Shown: positions 16,604 to 24,505 of the stretch, piece by piece
Layout: each line of letters starts with the position of its first letter
Position numbering within the stretch: the first letter of the stretch is position 1
Assembly (NCBI RefSeq): GCF_018381315.1
Contig: NZ_JAGZSD010000013.1
Coordinates: 23,498-87,497, forward strand
Length of the DNA stretch: 64,000 nt
Direction of reading: 5' to 3'
From: Anaerostipes sp.
Lineage (GTDB): Bacteria; Bacillota; Clostridia; Lachnospirales; Lachnospiraceae
Program-made: the position numbers and the translations under genes
The notes under the pieces: generated by a model
What the model saw: only the letters and a program-made list of their open reading frames with translations
What the model was told of the DNA's origin: nothing
Database searches by the model: none

Positions 16604-16902
16604 TGGCAGACATCAAATATTATGACGTTATTTTAAAGCCGATTGTAACTGAAAAAAGTATGAATGCAATGGCAGAGAAAAAATACACTTTCTTAGTTCA
16701 TCCATCTGCAACAAAATCTCAGATTAAAGAAGCAGTGGAAAAAATGTTCGAAGGAACAAAGGTTGCAAAAGTCAACACAATGAACTACGACGGAAAGACA
16801 AAGAGACGTGGAATGACTTTTGGTAAGACCGCTAAGACAAAGAAAGCGATCGTACAGTTAACAGAAGAAAGCGCAGATATCGAGATCTTCGAGGGGTTAT
16901 AG
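16603..16902 (+). CDS. rplW: 50S ribosomal protein L23
   Basis: 99 aa, usual length. YYDVILKPIVTEKSM start and the RRGMTFGKTAKTKKAIVQL end are diagnostic. L23 sits at the tunnel exit and is the docking site for trigger factor and SRP. Coupled to rplD by start/stop overlap. Its TAG stop is the first triplet of the 63-nt repeat described at 16900-16962. Confidence 0.97.
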   Translation: MADIKYYDVILKPIVTEKSMNAMAEKKYTFLVHPSATKSQIKEAVEKMFEGTKVAKVNTMNYDGKTKRRGMTFGKTAKTKKAIVQLTEESADIEIFEGL

Positions 16903-16962
16903 GCATTGAGCACTTAGAGAATGCAAGCAGAAGCGCAGCATGAACTTAGTGCGAAAGCCGTT
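16900..16962 (+). repeat. 63-nt repeat, copy A (rplW-rplB gap)
   Basis: Begins at the rplW stop codon with TAGGCATTGAGCACTTAG and ends with TTAGTGCGAAAGCCGTT. The copy at 22130-22192 has the same two ends, identical total length (63 nt), a diverged middle, and the same placement on a stop codon. The ends carry GCACT/AGTGC, able to pair. Similarity continues weakly downstream to about 17035. Probably a dispersed intergenic element. Confidence 0.8.
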
Positions 16963-17084
16963 ACCGAGACTCAGCGAAACCGAGCTTGGGCGAAAGTTGA
17001 GCGCTAGTCGAGTGTAACTCCCTTATTACAGAAGCTATACGCAACAAAAGCGTGATATTAAATTGGAATTGAAAGGAGAAAGAC

Positions 17085-17927
17085 ATGGGAATCAAGACAT
17101 ATAACCCATATACACCTTCCAGAAGACATATGACCGGGTTAGATTTTACAGAAGTTACAAAGACTACTCCTGAAAAATCTCTGACAACTTCCTTAAAGAA
17201 GACAGCCGGCCGTAATAATCAGGGTAAAATTACAGTAAGACACCGCGGAGGCGGAGTCAGAAGAAAATATAGAATCATCGACTTCAAGAGAAGAAAAGAT
17301 GGTATTCCGGCAACAGTAACAGCCATTGAATACGATCCGAACAGAACAGCCAACATCGCATTATTAACATATGCAGATGGTGAAAAAGCTTATATCATTG
17401 CTCCGAACAAATTAGCTGTAGGCGCTACAGTTATGAACGGTCCGGATGCTGAAATCAAAGTTGGAAACTGCTTACCTCTGGCAAACATTCCGGTTGGTAC
17501 AGAAATCCACAATATTGAGATGTATCCTGGAAAAGGCGGACAGTTAGTTCGTTCTGCAGGTAACTCCGCTCAGCTTATGGCGAAAGAAGGAAAGTATGCA
17601 ACCCTTCGTCTTCCGTCAGGCGAGATGAGAATGGTGCCTGTTGTGTGCAGAGCTACCATCGGCCAGGTTGGAAACATCGAACATGACCTCGTAAACATCG
17701 GTAAAGCGGGACGTAAACGCCATATGGGATTCCGTCCTACAGTCCGCGGTTCTGTTATGAACCCTAATGACCATCCTCACGGTGGTGGTGAAGGTAAGAC
17801 TGGAATCGGCCGTCCGGGTCCATGTACACCTTGGGGTAAACCGGCACTTGGTTTGAAGACACGTAAGAAACATAAACAGTCTAACAAGATGATCATTAGA
17901 AGAAGAGACGGTAAAAACGTTAAATAG
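17085..17927 (+). CDS. rplB: 50S ribosomal protein L2
   Basis: 280 aa, usual length. GIKTYNPYTPSRRHMTG start, HRGGGVRRKYR, and the C-terminal MNPNDHPHGGGEGKTGIGR loop with the conserved His near the peptidyl transferase centre. RBS AAAGGAGA. It follows a 182-nt gap occupied by repeat copy A. Confidence 0.98.
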   Translation: MGIKTYNPYTPSRRHMTGLDFTEVTKTTPEKSLTTSLKKTAGRNNQGKITVRHRGGGVRRKYRIIDFKRRKDGIPATVTAIEYDPNRTANIALLTYADGEKAYIIAPNKLAVGATVMNGPDAEIKVGNCLPLANIPVGTEIHNIEMYPGKGGQLVRSAGNSAQLMAKEGKYATLRLPSGEMRMVPVVCRATIGQVGNIEHDLVNIGKAGRKRHMGFRPTVRGSVMNPNDHPHGGGEGKTGIGRPGPCTPWGKPALGLKTRKKHKQSNKMIIRRRDGKNVK

Positions 17928-17943
17928 TTTAAGGAGGTAACTT

Positions 17944-18225
17944 ATGGCTCGCTCACTGAAAAAAGGACCATTTGCGGATGCAAGCTTATTAAAAAAAGTT
18001 GATGCAATGAACGAAGCTGGAGACAAAAATGTTATTAAGACATGGTCCCGCCGTTCCACAATTTTCCCTTCCTTTGTAGGGCATACAATTGCTGTACATG
18101 ACGGAAGAAAGCATGTGCCTGTATATGTAACAGAGGATATGGTCGGACACAAGCTCGGAGAGTTTGTTGCGACAAGAACATTCCGTGGTCATACAAAAGC
18201 AGAGAAAAAATCAGGAATTAGATAA
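17944..18225 (+). CDS. rpsS: 30S ribosomal protein S19
   Basis: 93 aa, usual length. ARSLKKGPFAD start and the RRSTIFPSFVGHTIAVHDGR core identify S19, which with S13 contacts the tRNA in the 30S head. RBS AAGGAGG. Confidence 0.97.
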   Translation: MARSLKKGPFADASLLKKVDAMNEAGDKNVIKTWSRRSTIFPSFVGHTIAVHDGRKHVPVYVTEDMVGHKLGEFVATRTFRGHTKAEKKSGIR

Positions 18226-18258
18226 TCGATAGAGGAATGGAAGGAGGTTTCACAATCC

Positions 18259-18648
18259 ATGGCTAAGAAATACAGCAGATCTCAGTACAAAAAAGAAAGA
18301 AATGCACAAAAAGATACGAGACCTAGCGCTACCTTATCCAACGCCAGAGTATCAGTTACAAAGGCATGTTTCGTATTGGATGCGATCAGAGGAAAGAGCG
18401 TTCAGGAAGCACTTGGTATCTTATTATATAACCCAAGATACGCATCAAGTTTAATTGAAAAATTATTAAAGTCTGCAATTGCCAATGCAGAAAATAATAA
18501 TGGAATGAATCCGGAAGACCTTTATGTTGCAGAATGTTATGCAAACAAAGGACCAACAATGAAAAGAGTTAAACCTCGGGCACAGGGAAGGGCATACAGA
18601 ATCGAACACCGTATGAGCCATATTACTGTTGTGCTTGACGAAAGATAG
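18259..18648 (+). CDS. rplV: 50S ribosomal protein L22
   Basis: 129 aa, slightly longer than the ~110-aa norm because of an N-terminal Lys/Arg-rich extension. The KAIANAENNNGMNPEDLYV-like core and the tunnel-lining hairpin VKPRAQGRAYRIEHRMSHI are present. RBS AAGGAGG; rpsC starts 12 nt later. Confidence 0.96.
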   Translation: MAKKYSRSQYKKERNAQKDTRPSATLSNARVSVTKACFVLDAIRGKSVQEALGILLYNPRYASSLIEKLLKSAIANAENNNGMNPEDLYVAECYANKGPTMKRVKPRAQGRAYRIEHRMSHITVVLDER

Positions 18649-18660
18649 AAGGAGGCAATA

Positions 18661-19317
18661 ATGGGACAGAAAGTTAATCCTCATGGTTTAAGAGTTGGTA
18701 TTATCAAAGACTGGGATTCCAGATGGTATGCAGAAAGCGATTTTGCAGATAACCTGGTTGAAGATGATAAGATCAGAAAATATGTGAAGAAAAAATTATA
18801 CAATGCCGGAATTTCCAGAATCGAAATCGAAAGAGCTTCCGACAGAGTAAAATTAATCGTCTATACAGCAAAACCTGGAGTAGTAATCGGAAAAGGCGGA
18901 TCTGCCATTGAAGAGCTTAAGAAAGAACTTCAGAAGATGACAGACAAGAAGCTGCTGATCGACGTAAAAGAAGTAAAAAGACCGGACAAAGACGCACAGT
19001 TAGTTGCAGAAAATATCGCACAGCAGTTAGAGAACCGTATCTCTTTCAGAAGAGCTATGAAATCCTGCATGCAGAGAACGATGAGATCCGGAGCACAGGG
19101 AATCAAAACATCCGTATCCGGACGTTTAGGCGGAGCTGATATGGCCCGTACAGAATTCTACAGCGAGGGAACAATTCCTCTGCAGACACTCCGTGCAGAC
19201 ATCGATTATGGATTTGCTGAAGCAGACACAACTTATGGTAAAGTCGGAGTTAAGACTTGGATCTACCATGGTGAAGTTCTTCCGACGAAAGAAAAGCAGG
19301 AAGGGGGAAATAAATAA
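18661..19317 (+). CDS. rpsC: 30S ribosomal protein S3
   Basis: 218 aa, usual length. MGQKVNPHGLRVGIIKDW start, KH domain motif VVIGKGGSAIEELKKEL and the C-terminal GRLGGADMARTE segment. S3 forms part of the mRNA entry channel. Its TAA shares the final A with the rplP ATG. Confidence 0.97.
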   Translation: MGQKVNPHGLRVGIIKDWDSRWYAESDFADNLVEDDKIRKYVKKKLYNAGISRIEIERASDRVKLIVYTAKPGVVIGKGGSAIEELKKELQKMTDKKLLIDVKEVKRPDKDAQLVAENIAQQLENRISFRRAMKSCMQRTMRSGAQGIKTSVSGRLGGADMARTEFYSEGTIPLQTLRADIDYGFAEADTTYGKVGVKTWIYHGEVLPTKEKQEGGNK

Positions 19318-19754
19318 TGTTAATGCCTAAGAGAGTAAAACGCCGTAAACAGTTCCGCGGAAGCATGCGCGGAAAAGCAACACGCGGTAATAAAATCACT
19401 TACGGAGAATTCGGTATTGTGGCAACAGAGCCGGCTTGGATCAGATCCAACCAGATCGAGGCAGCCCGTGTCGCTATGACCCGTTACATCAAACGTGGTG
19501 GTAAAGTATGGATTAAGATTTTCCCTGATAAGCCAGTGACAGCACAGCCTGCTGAAACTCGAATGGGTAAAGGTAAAGGTAACTTGGAATACTGGGTAGC
19601 AGTTGTAAAACCGGGACGTGTTATGTTTGAGATTTCTGGTGTAAGCGAAGAAGTCGCAAGAGAAGCTTTACGTCTTGCTGTTCATAAACTACCTGTTAAG
19701 TGTAAAATTGTTTCTCGTGAAGCTTTAGAAGGCGGTGACAACAGTGAAAACTAA
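19317..19754 (+). CDS. rplP: 50S ribosomal protein L16
   Basis: 145 aa. MLMPKRVKRRKQFRG is the usual L16 N-terminus, supporting the ATG at 19317 over the in-frame ATG at 19323. The ARVAMTRYIKRGGKVWIKIFP and KPVTAQPAETRMGKGKG segments identify the family. Overlaps rpmC by 11 nt. Confidence 0.97.
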   Translation: MLMPKRVKRRKQFRGSMRGKATRGNKITYGEFGIVATEPAWIRSNQIEAARVAMTRYIKRGGKVWIKIFPDKPVTAQPAETRMGKGKGNLEYWVAVVKPGRVMFEISGVSEEVAREALRLAVHKLPVKCKIVSREALEGGDNSEN

Positions 19755-19947
19755 AGAATTTGTAAAAGAGTTAAATAATAAATCTATCGATGAATTAAAC
19801 AAAGAGCTAGTAGCTGCGAAAAAAGAATTATTCAACTTAAGATTCCAGAATGCAACAAATCAACTTGAGAACACAAGCAGAATCAAAGAAGTTAGAAGAA
19901 ACATCGCTCGTATCCAGGGAGCGATTACAGCAAAGGCTAACGCTTAA
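19744..19947 (+). CDS. rpmC: 50S ribosomal protein L29
   Basis: 67 aa, usual length. Two-helix protein with ELNKELVAAKKELFNLRFQ and the NIARIQ end. Start chosen at GTG 19744 because GAAGGCGGTG upstream gives proper spacing and related L29 proteins begin MKTK; a GTG at 19735 would add three residues. Confidence 0.95.
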   Translation: MKTKEFVKELNNKSIDELNKELVAAKKELFNLRFQNATNQLENTSRIKEVRRNIARIQGAITAKANA

Positions 19948-19967
19948 ATCGAAAGGAGGAATTTGTT

Positions 19968-20222
19968 GTGGAAAGAAATTTAAGAAAAACCCGTATGGGT
20001 AAAGTTGTAAGTGACAAAATGGATAAGACAATCGTAGTTGCAATCGAAGATAATGTAAAACATCCATTATATAAGAAAATCGTAAAGAGAACTTACAAGT
20101 TAAAAGCTCATGACGAAAATAATGAATGCCGTATCGGAGACAGAGTTAAAGTTATGGAAACAAGACCTCTTTCTAAGGATAAGAGATGGAGACTTGTGGA
20201 AGTAGTCGAAAAAGCGAAATAG
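19968..20222 (+). CDS. rpsQ: 30S ribosomal protein S17
   Basis: 84 aa, usual length. OB-fold protein: RKTRMGKVVSDKMDKTIVVA start and the HPLYKKIVKRTYKLKAHDE strand-loop. GTG start at 19968 with AAAGGAGGA upstream. Confidence 0.97.
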   Translation: MERNLRKTRMGKVVSDKMDKTIVVAIEDNVKHPLYKKIVKRTYKLKAHDENNECRIGDRVKVMETRPLSKDKRWRLVEVVEKAK

Positions 20223-20251
20223 GATTGTTCCATTAGGAAAGGAGAAACAGC

Positions 20252-20620
20252 ATGATTCAACAGGAGTCAAGACTTAGAGTGGCTGACAACACTGGAGCAA
20301 AAGAAATCCTTTGCATCAGAGTGTTAGGTGGATCCACTAGAAGATATGCTAACATCGGCGATGTTATTGTAGCTACGGTCAAAGATGCAACACCAGGTGG
20401 CGTTGTAAAAAAAGGTGATGTAGTAAGAGCCGTTGTTGTTCGTACGAAAAAAGGTGCCCGCCGTAAAGACGGATCTTATATTAGATTTGATGAGAACGCT
20501 GCAGTTATTATCAAAGAGGATATGAACCCGAGAGGAACTCGTATCTTTGGACCAGTGGCAAGAGAGCTCAGAGACAAAAAATTCATGAAGATTGTTTCAT
20601 TAGCACCAGAAGTATTATAA
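20252..20620 (+). CDS. rplN: 50S ribosomal protein L14
   Basis: 122 aa, exactly the usual length. MIQQESRLRVADNTGAKE start and RFDENAAVIIKEDMNPRGTR near the end are diagnostic. Forms inter-subunit bridges and is the silencing-factor RsfS contact. RBS AAAGGAGA. Confidence 0.98.
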   Translation: MIQQESRLRVADNTGAKEILCIRVLGGSTRRYANIGDVIVATVKDATPGGVVKKGDVVRAVVVRTKKGARRKDGSYIRFDENAAVIIKEDMNPRGTRIFGPVARELRDKKFMKIVSLAPEVL

Positions 20621-20632
20621 GGAGGAAACACT

Positions 20633-20944
20633 GTGTCAGGAATTAGAATTAAAAAAGGCGATCTTGTAAAAGTCATCGCTGGAAAAGATAAGGGTAAAGA
20701 AGGCAAAGTTGTTGCAATCGACCACAAGAAGAATACTGTTATCGTTGAAGGTGCTAATATGCTTACAAAACATACAAAACCTAGCGTACAGAACCAGCAG
20801 GGCGGAATTGTGACAGAGGAAGGCCCGATCCATGTTTCCAACGTGATGTTCGTGCATAACGGAAAAGCTACAAAGATCGGTTACAAAGTAGAAGATGGTA
20901 AAAAAGTCCGTGTTGCCAAGGCAAGCGGAGAAGTGATTGATTAA
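20633..20944 (+). CDS. rplX: 50S ribosomal protein L24
   Basis: 103 aa, usual length. KOW motif GDLVKVIAGKDKGKEGKVV at the N-terminus. GTG start at 20633 with AAGGAGG 9 nt upstream. L24 is an early assembly initiator of the large subunit. Confidence 0.97.
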   Translation: MSGIRIKKGDLVKVIAGKDKGKEGKVVAIDHKKNTVIVEGANMLTKHTKPSVQNQQGGIVTEEGPIHVSNVMFVHNGKATKIGYKVEDGKKVRVAKASGEVID

Positions 20945-20967
20945 TAAAGAGAGGAGGTTTCGGACAG

Positions 20968-21507
20968 TTGAGTAGATTAAAAGAACAGTATACCAATGAA
21001 GTCATGGATGCCATGATGAAGAAATTCGGATATAAAAATATTATGCAGGTACCAAAGCTCGAGAAAATCGTTATCAACATGGGCGTTGGTGAAGCAAAAG
21101 AAAACAAAAAGCTTTTAGATGCTGCTGTTGCAGATCTTGAAATGATCTCTGGACAGAAAGCAATCGTGACCAAAGCAAGAAAATCTGTTGCAAACTTTAA
21201 ATTAAGAGAAGGAATGCCGATTGGATGTAAGGTTACATTAAGAGGCGAAAGAATGTATGAGTTTGCTGATCGTCTGATCAACCTGGCACTGCCTCGTGTA
21301 CGTGACTTCAGAGGTGTAAGCCAGAACTCTTTTGATGGAAGAGGAAACTACGCATTAGGAATCAAAGAACAGTTAATTTTCCCGGAAATCGAATACGATA
21401 AAGTGGATAAAGTCAGAGGTATGGATGTTATTTTCGTTACAACAGCCAACACAGACGAAGAAGCTCGTGAATTATTAACCTTATTTGGTATGCCGTTTAA
21501 GAAATAG
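20968..21507 (+). CDS. rplE: 50S ribosomal protein L5
   Basis: 179 aa, usual length. KYKNIMQVPKLEKIVINMGVG-type N-terminal block, GQKAIVTKARKSVANFKLREG, and the RDFRGVSQNSFDGRGNY segment contacting 5S rRNA. TTG start (20968) preceded by GAGGAGG. Confidence 0.97.
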   Translation: MSRLKEQYTNEVMDAMMKKFGYKNIMQVPKLEKIVINMGVGEAKENKKLLDAAVADLEMISGQKAIVTKARKSVANFKLREGMPIGCKVTLRGERMYEFADRLINLALPRVRDFRGVSQNSFDGRGNYALGIKEQLIFPEIEYDKVDKVRGMDVIFVTTANTDEEARELLTLFGMPFKK

Positions 21508-21521
21508 TTAGGAGGGTTCCC

Positions 21522-21707
21522 ATGGCTAGAAAGTCAATGGTATTAAAGCAACAGAGAAAACAAAAGTTTTCAACAAGAGAATATAGCCGTTGTAGGATTT
21601 GTGGACGTCCACATGCTTACTTAAGAAAATACGGAATCTGCAGAATCTGCTTCCGTGAGTTAGCGTACAAAGGACAGATTCCAGGCGTGAAAAAGGCCAG
21701 CTGGTAA
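21522..21707 (+). CDS. rpsZ: 30S ribosomal protein S14, zinc-binding type
   Basis: 61 aa, the short zinc-binding form: CRICGRPHAYLRKYGICRICF supplies the two CxxC pairs. The usual variant in Firmicutes. A zinc-free long paralogue, if any, is not in the window. RBS AGGAGGG. Confidence 0.97.
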   Translation: MARKSMVLKQQRKQKFSTREYSRCRICGRPHAYLRKYGICRICFRELAYKGQIPGVKKASW

Positions 21708-21730
21708 GAATAGGGAAGGAGGAACAAACA

Positions 21731-22132
21731 ATGACAATGAGCGATCCGATTGCAGATATGCTTACAAGAATCCGTAATGCAAACACTGCGAAACATGATA
21801 CCGTAGAAATTCCTGCTTCTAAGATGAAGGTTGCAATTGCTGAAATCCTTTTAAAAGAAGGTTTCATCAAATCTTTCGACATCAAAGAAGAAGGTGCATA
21901 TAACAACATCGTCGTTACATTAAAGTACGGACAGGACAAAAATGAAAAGATCATCACAGGTCTTAAGAGAATCTCTAAGCCGGGACTTCGTGTATATGCA
22001 AACTCAGAAGAACTTCCTAAAGTATTAGGCGGACTTGGAGTAGCGATTATTTCAACAAACAAAGGTGTTCTTACAGACAAAGAAGCAAGAAAAGAACACG
22101 TAGGCGGAGAAGTACTTGCGTTTGTATGGTAG
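21731..22132 (+). CDS. rpsH: 30S ribosomal protein S8
   Basis: 133 aa, usual length. SDPIADMLTRIRNA start and the LGGLGVAIISTNKGVLTDKEA region that binds the central domain of 16S rRNA. In E. coli S8 represses the spc operon. Its TAG stop begins repeat copy B. Confidence 0.97.
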   Translation: MTMSDPIADMLTRIRNANTAKHDTVEIPASKMKVAIAEILLKEGFIKSFDIKEEGAYNNIVVTLKYGQDKNEKIITGLKRISKPGLRVYANSEELPKVLGGLGVAIISTNKGVLTDKEARKEHVGGEVLAFVW

Positions 22133-22192
22133 GCATTGAGCACTTAGCGAAGCCGAGTGCAAGCGAGAGCTGAGGTTAGTGCGAAAGCCGTT
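22130..22192 (+). repeat. 63-nt repeat, copy B (rpsH-rplF gap)
   Basis: Same 18-nt start (on the rpsH stop codon) and 17-nt end as copy A at 16900-16962, same total length, diverged centre. Downstream to about 22275 the sequence is rich in GCGAAGGCCG/GCCGCAGGCG words and ends with CTTCCTTACA, echoing copy A's tail. The remaining gap to rplF (22276-22378) is AT-rich with no recognised signal except the rplF RBS. Confidence 0.8.
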
Positions 22193-22391
22193 CGGAGGAA
22201 CTTAATGAGGGCGAGCCGCAGGCGAAGGCCGAATTTAGTGAACCGAACTTCCTTACAAAAGGCTTGCGCTAGCTTCAAACAAATTTTTAACTTGAATTTA
22301 AATTATTTTAAATCTATATACTTTATAATAAAACGAATTCTGAAAACAGAAAGGACGCATAGTCCTTTCCGACAATTTAAGGAGGTAACCT

Positions 22392-22934
22392 ATGTCTCGT
22401 ATAGGTAGATTACCAATCGATGTCCCTCAGGGAGTTGAGGTTAAGATTGAAGAAGGAAACAAAGTGACTGTAAAAGGTCCTAAAGGAACACTGGAAAAGA
22501 ATCTTCCGGTGGAAATGGAAATTAAATTAGAAGACAACCAGATCGTGGTATCCAGACCGAATGACTTAAAGAAGATGAAATCCTTACACGGATTGACAAG
22601 ATCTTTGATCGCCAACATGGTGACTGGAGTGTCTCAGGGATATGAAAAGAAGCTTGAAATCAACGGTGTTGGTTACAGAGCTTCCAAAAAAGGAAAAGAG
22701 ATCACTTTTAACCTTGGTTTTTCACATCCGGTAGCAATGACAGATCCAGAAGGAATCGAAACTGAAATGGATGGTCAGAATATCATTATCGTTAAAGGTA
22801 TTGATAAAGAAAAAGTTGGACAATACGCTGCGGAAATCAGAGAATTAAGAAAACCTGAACCTTACAAAGGCAAAGGTATTAAGTATGCTGATGAAGTTAT
22901 CAGACGTAAAGTCGGTAAGACTGGTGCGAAGTAA
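22392..22934 (+). CDS. rplF: 50S ribosomal protein L6
   Basis: 180 aa, usual length with two tandem homologous domains. MSRIGRLPIDVPQGVEV start and the C-terminal PEPYKGKGIKYADEVIRRK signature. RBS AAGGAGG. Follows the 259-nt gap with repeat copy B. Confidence 0.98.
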   Translation: MSRIGRLPIDVPQGVEVKIEEGNKVTVKGPKGTLEKNLPVEMEIKLEDNQIVVSRPNDLKKMKSLHGLTRSLIANMVTGVSQGYEKKLEINGVGYRASKKGKEITFNLGFSHPVAMTDPEGIETEMDGQNIIIVKGIDKEKVGQYAAEIRELRKPEPYKGKGIKYADEVIRRKVGKTGAK

Positions 22935-22948
22935 AGGAGTGAGATAGG

Positions 22949-23317
22949 ATGATTAAAAAACAGTCAAGAAGCAAAGTTCGTGTGAAAAAACATTTAAAGC
23001 TTCGTAATCATATTAGCGGAACAGCGGAAAAACCGCGTTTAAGCGTATTCAGAAGCAATAATCATATGTACGCTCAGATCATTGATGACACCGTTGGAAA
23101 TACTTTGGTATCAGCATCCACTTTACAGAAAGACGTAAAAGCTGAATTAGAGAAGACTGACGATGTGGCAGCGGCAGCTCACTTAGGAAAAGTGATTGCT
23201 GAGAGAGCAGCTGCAAAAGGCATCTCCACCGTTGTTTTTGACAGAGGCGGATTTATTTATCAGGGAAAAATTAAAGCATTAGCAGACGCAGCACGTGAAG
23301 CTGGTCTTAAATTCTAA
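22949..23317 (+). CDS. rplR: 50S ribosomal protein L18
   Basis: 122 aa, usual length. RLSVFRSNNHMYAQIIDD core and AAAKGISTVVFDRGGFIYQGK end; 5S rRNA-binding. RBS AAGGAGTGAG. Confidence 0.97.
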   Translation: MIKKQSRSKVRVKKHLKLRNHISGTAEKPRLSVFRSNNHMYAQIIDDTVGNTLVSASTLQKDVKAELEKTDDVAAAAHLGKVIAERAAAKGISTVVFDRGGFIYQGKIKALADAAREAGLKF

Positions 23318-23331
23318 CAGGAGGAAATCAA

Positions 23332-23841
23332 ATGAAGCGTACAATGATCGACCCTAGCCAGTTAGAGCTGGAAGAAAAAGTTGTATCTATCAAACGTGTT
23401 ACCAAGGTAGTAAAAGGTGGACGTAATTTCAGATTCGCAGCATTAGTTGTCGTTGGAGACAAGAACGGACACGTTGGTGCAGGATTAGGAAAAGCAATGG
23501 AAATTCCAGAAGCGATCCGCAAAGGAAGAGAAGCGGCTGCTAAGAAATTAGTAGAAGTACCGATTGACGAAAAAGGAAGTACACCACATGATTTCACAGG
23601 TAAATTCGGAAGTGCATCTGTATTATTAAAGACATCTCCGGAAGGTACAGGAATCATCGCAGGAGGTCCTTCCCGTGACGTATTGGAGCTTGCAGGATAC
23701 AAAAATATCCGTTCCAAGTCTTTAGGTTCCAACAACAAGCAGAATGTTGTTTTGGCAACGATCGAAGGCTTAAAGAATTTAAAAACTCCAGAAGAAGTAG
23801 CAAAGCTTCGCGGAAAATCTGTAGAAGAGCTCTTAGGTTAG
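23332..23841 (+). CDS. rpsE: 30S ribosomal protein S5
   Basis: 169 aa, usual length. Double-stranded RNA-binding-like N-domain (VVSIKRVTKVVKGGRNFRF) and the AGGPSRDVLELAGYKNI C-domain. S5 takes part in decoding fidelity and helicase activity at the mRNA entry. RBS AGGAGGA. Confidence 0.97.
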   Translation: MKRTMIDPSQLELEEKVVSIKRVTKVVKGGRNFRFAALVVVGDKNGHVGAGLGKAMEIPEAIRKGREAAAKKLVEVPIDEKGSTPHDFTGKFGSASVLLKTSPEGTGIIAGGPSRDVLELAGYKNIRSKSLGSNNKQNVVLATIEGLKNLKTPEEVAKLRGKSVEELLG

Positions 23842-23854
23842 GAGGAACATTAAA

Positions 23855-24037
23855 ATGGCAGATAAATTAAAAATTACTTTAGTAAAATCTACAATCGGTG
23901 CCATTCCAAAGCATAGAAAGACAGTGGAAGCTTTAGGACTTAAAAAGTTAAACAAGACTGTCGAAATGCCGGATAACGCAAGTGTCAGAGGAATGATTCA
24001 TCAGGTTCAGCATTTAGTAAAAGTAGAAGAAATTTAA
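23855..24037 (+). CDS. rpmD: 50S ribosomal protein L30
   Basis: 60 aa, usual length. LKITLVKSTIGAIPKHRKTV start is typical. RBS AGGAGGA. Confidence 0.96.
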   Translation: MADKLKITLVKSTIGAIPKHRKTVEALGLKKLNKTVEMPDNASVRGMIHQVQHLVKVEEI

Positions 24038-24060
24038 TTGTAGATTAGGAGGTGCGAAGG

Positions 24061-24504
24061 ATGGAATTATCAAACTTACGCCCTGCAGACGGATCTAAGC
24101 ACAGCGATAACTTCAGAAGAGGTCGCGGACATGGTTCAGGAAATGGAAAAACTGCAGGTAAAGGACATAAAGGACAGAAAGCCCGTTCCGGCGGCGGAGT
24201 AAGACCGGGATTTGAAGGCGGACAGATGCCTTTATACAGACGTATTCCAAAGAGAGGCTTCACTTGCATTAACTCAAAACAGATCATTGGAATCAACGTA
24301 TCAGCATTAGAAAGATTTGAAGACGGAGCAGAGGTTTCTGTAGAAACTTTAATGGAAGCAGGAATCGTTTCTAATCCGAAAGATGGAGTTAAAATTTTAG
24401 GCAGTGGAGAACTGACAAAGAAACTTACAGTAAAAGCAAATGCTTTCAGTGCAGGGGCAAAAGAAAAGATCGAAGCTCTTGGAGGAAAAGCCGAGGTGAT
24501 TTAG
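24061..24504 (+). CDS. rplO: 50S ribosomal protein L15
   Basis: 147 aa. MELSNLRPADGSKH start and the glycine-rich RGRGHGSGNGKTAGKGHKGQ extension are diagnostic. ATG 24061 is preferred over GTG 24052, which sits inside the AGGAGGTG Shine-Dalgarno. Followed by secY after 1 nt. Confidence 0.97.
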   Translation: MELSNLRPADGSKHSDNFRRGRGHGSGNGKTAGKGHKGQKARSGGGVRPGFEGGQMPLYRRIPKRGFTCINSKQIIGINVSALERFEDGAEVSVETLMEAGIVSNPKDGVKILGSGELTKKLTVKANAFSAGAKEKIEALGGKAEVI

Positions 24505-24505
24505 T

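Noticed and set aside
22157..22408. 83-codon frame in the rpsH-rplF gap
   Set aside because: Composed of repeat copy B and AT-rich spacer, overlaps the rplF start, and has no RBS or recognisable protein features.
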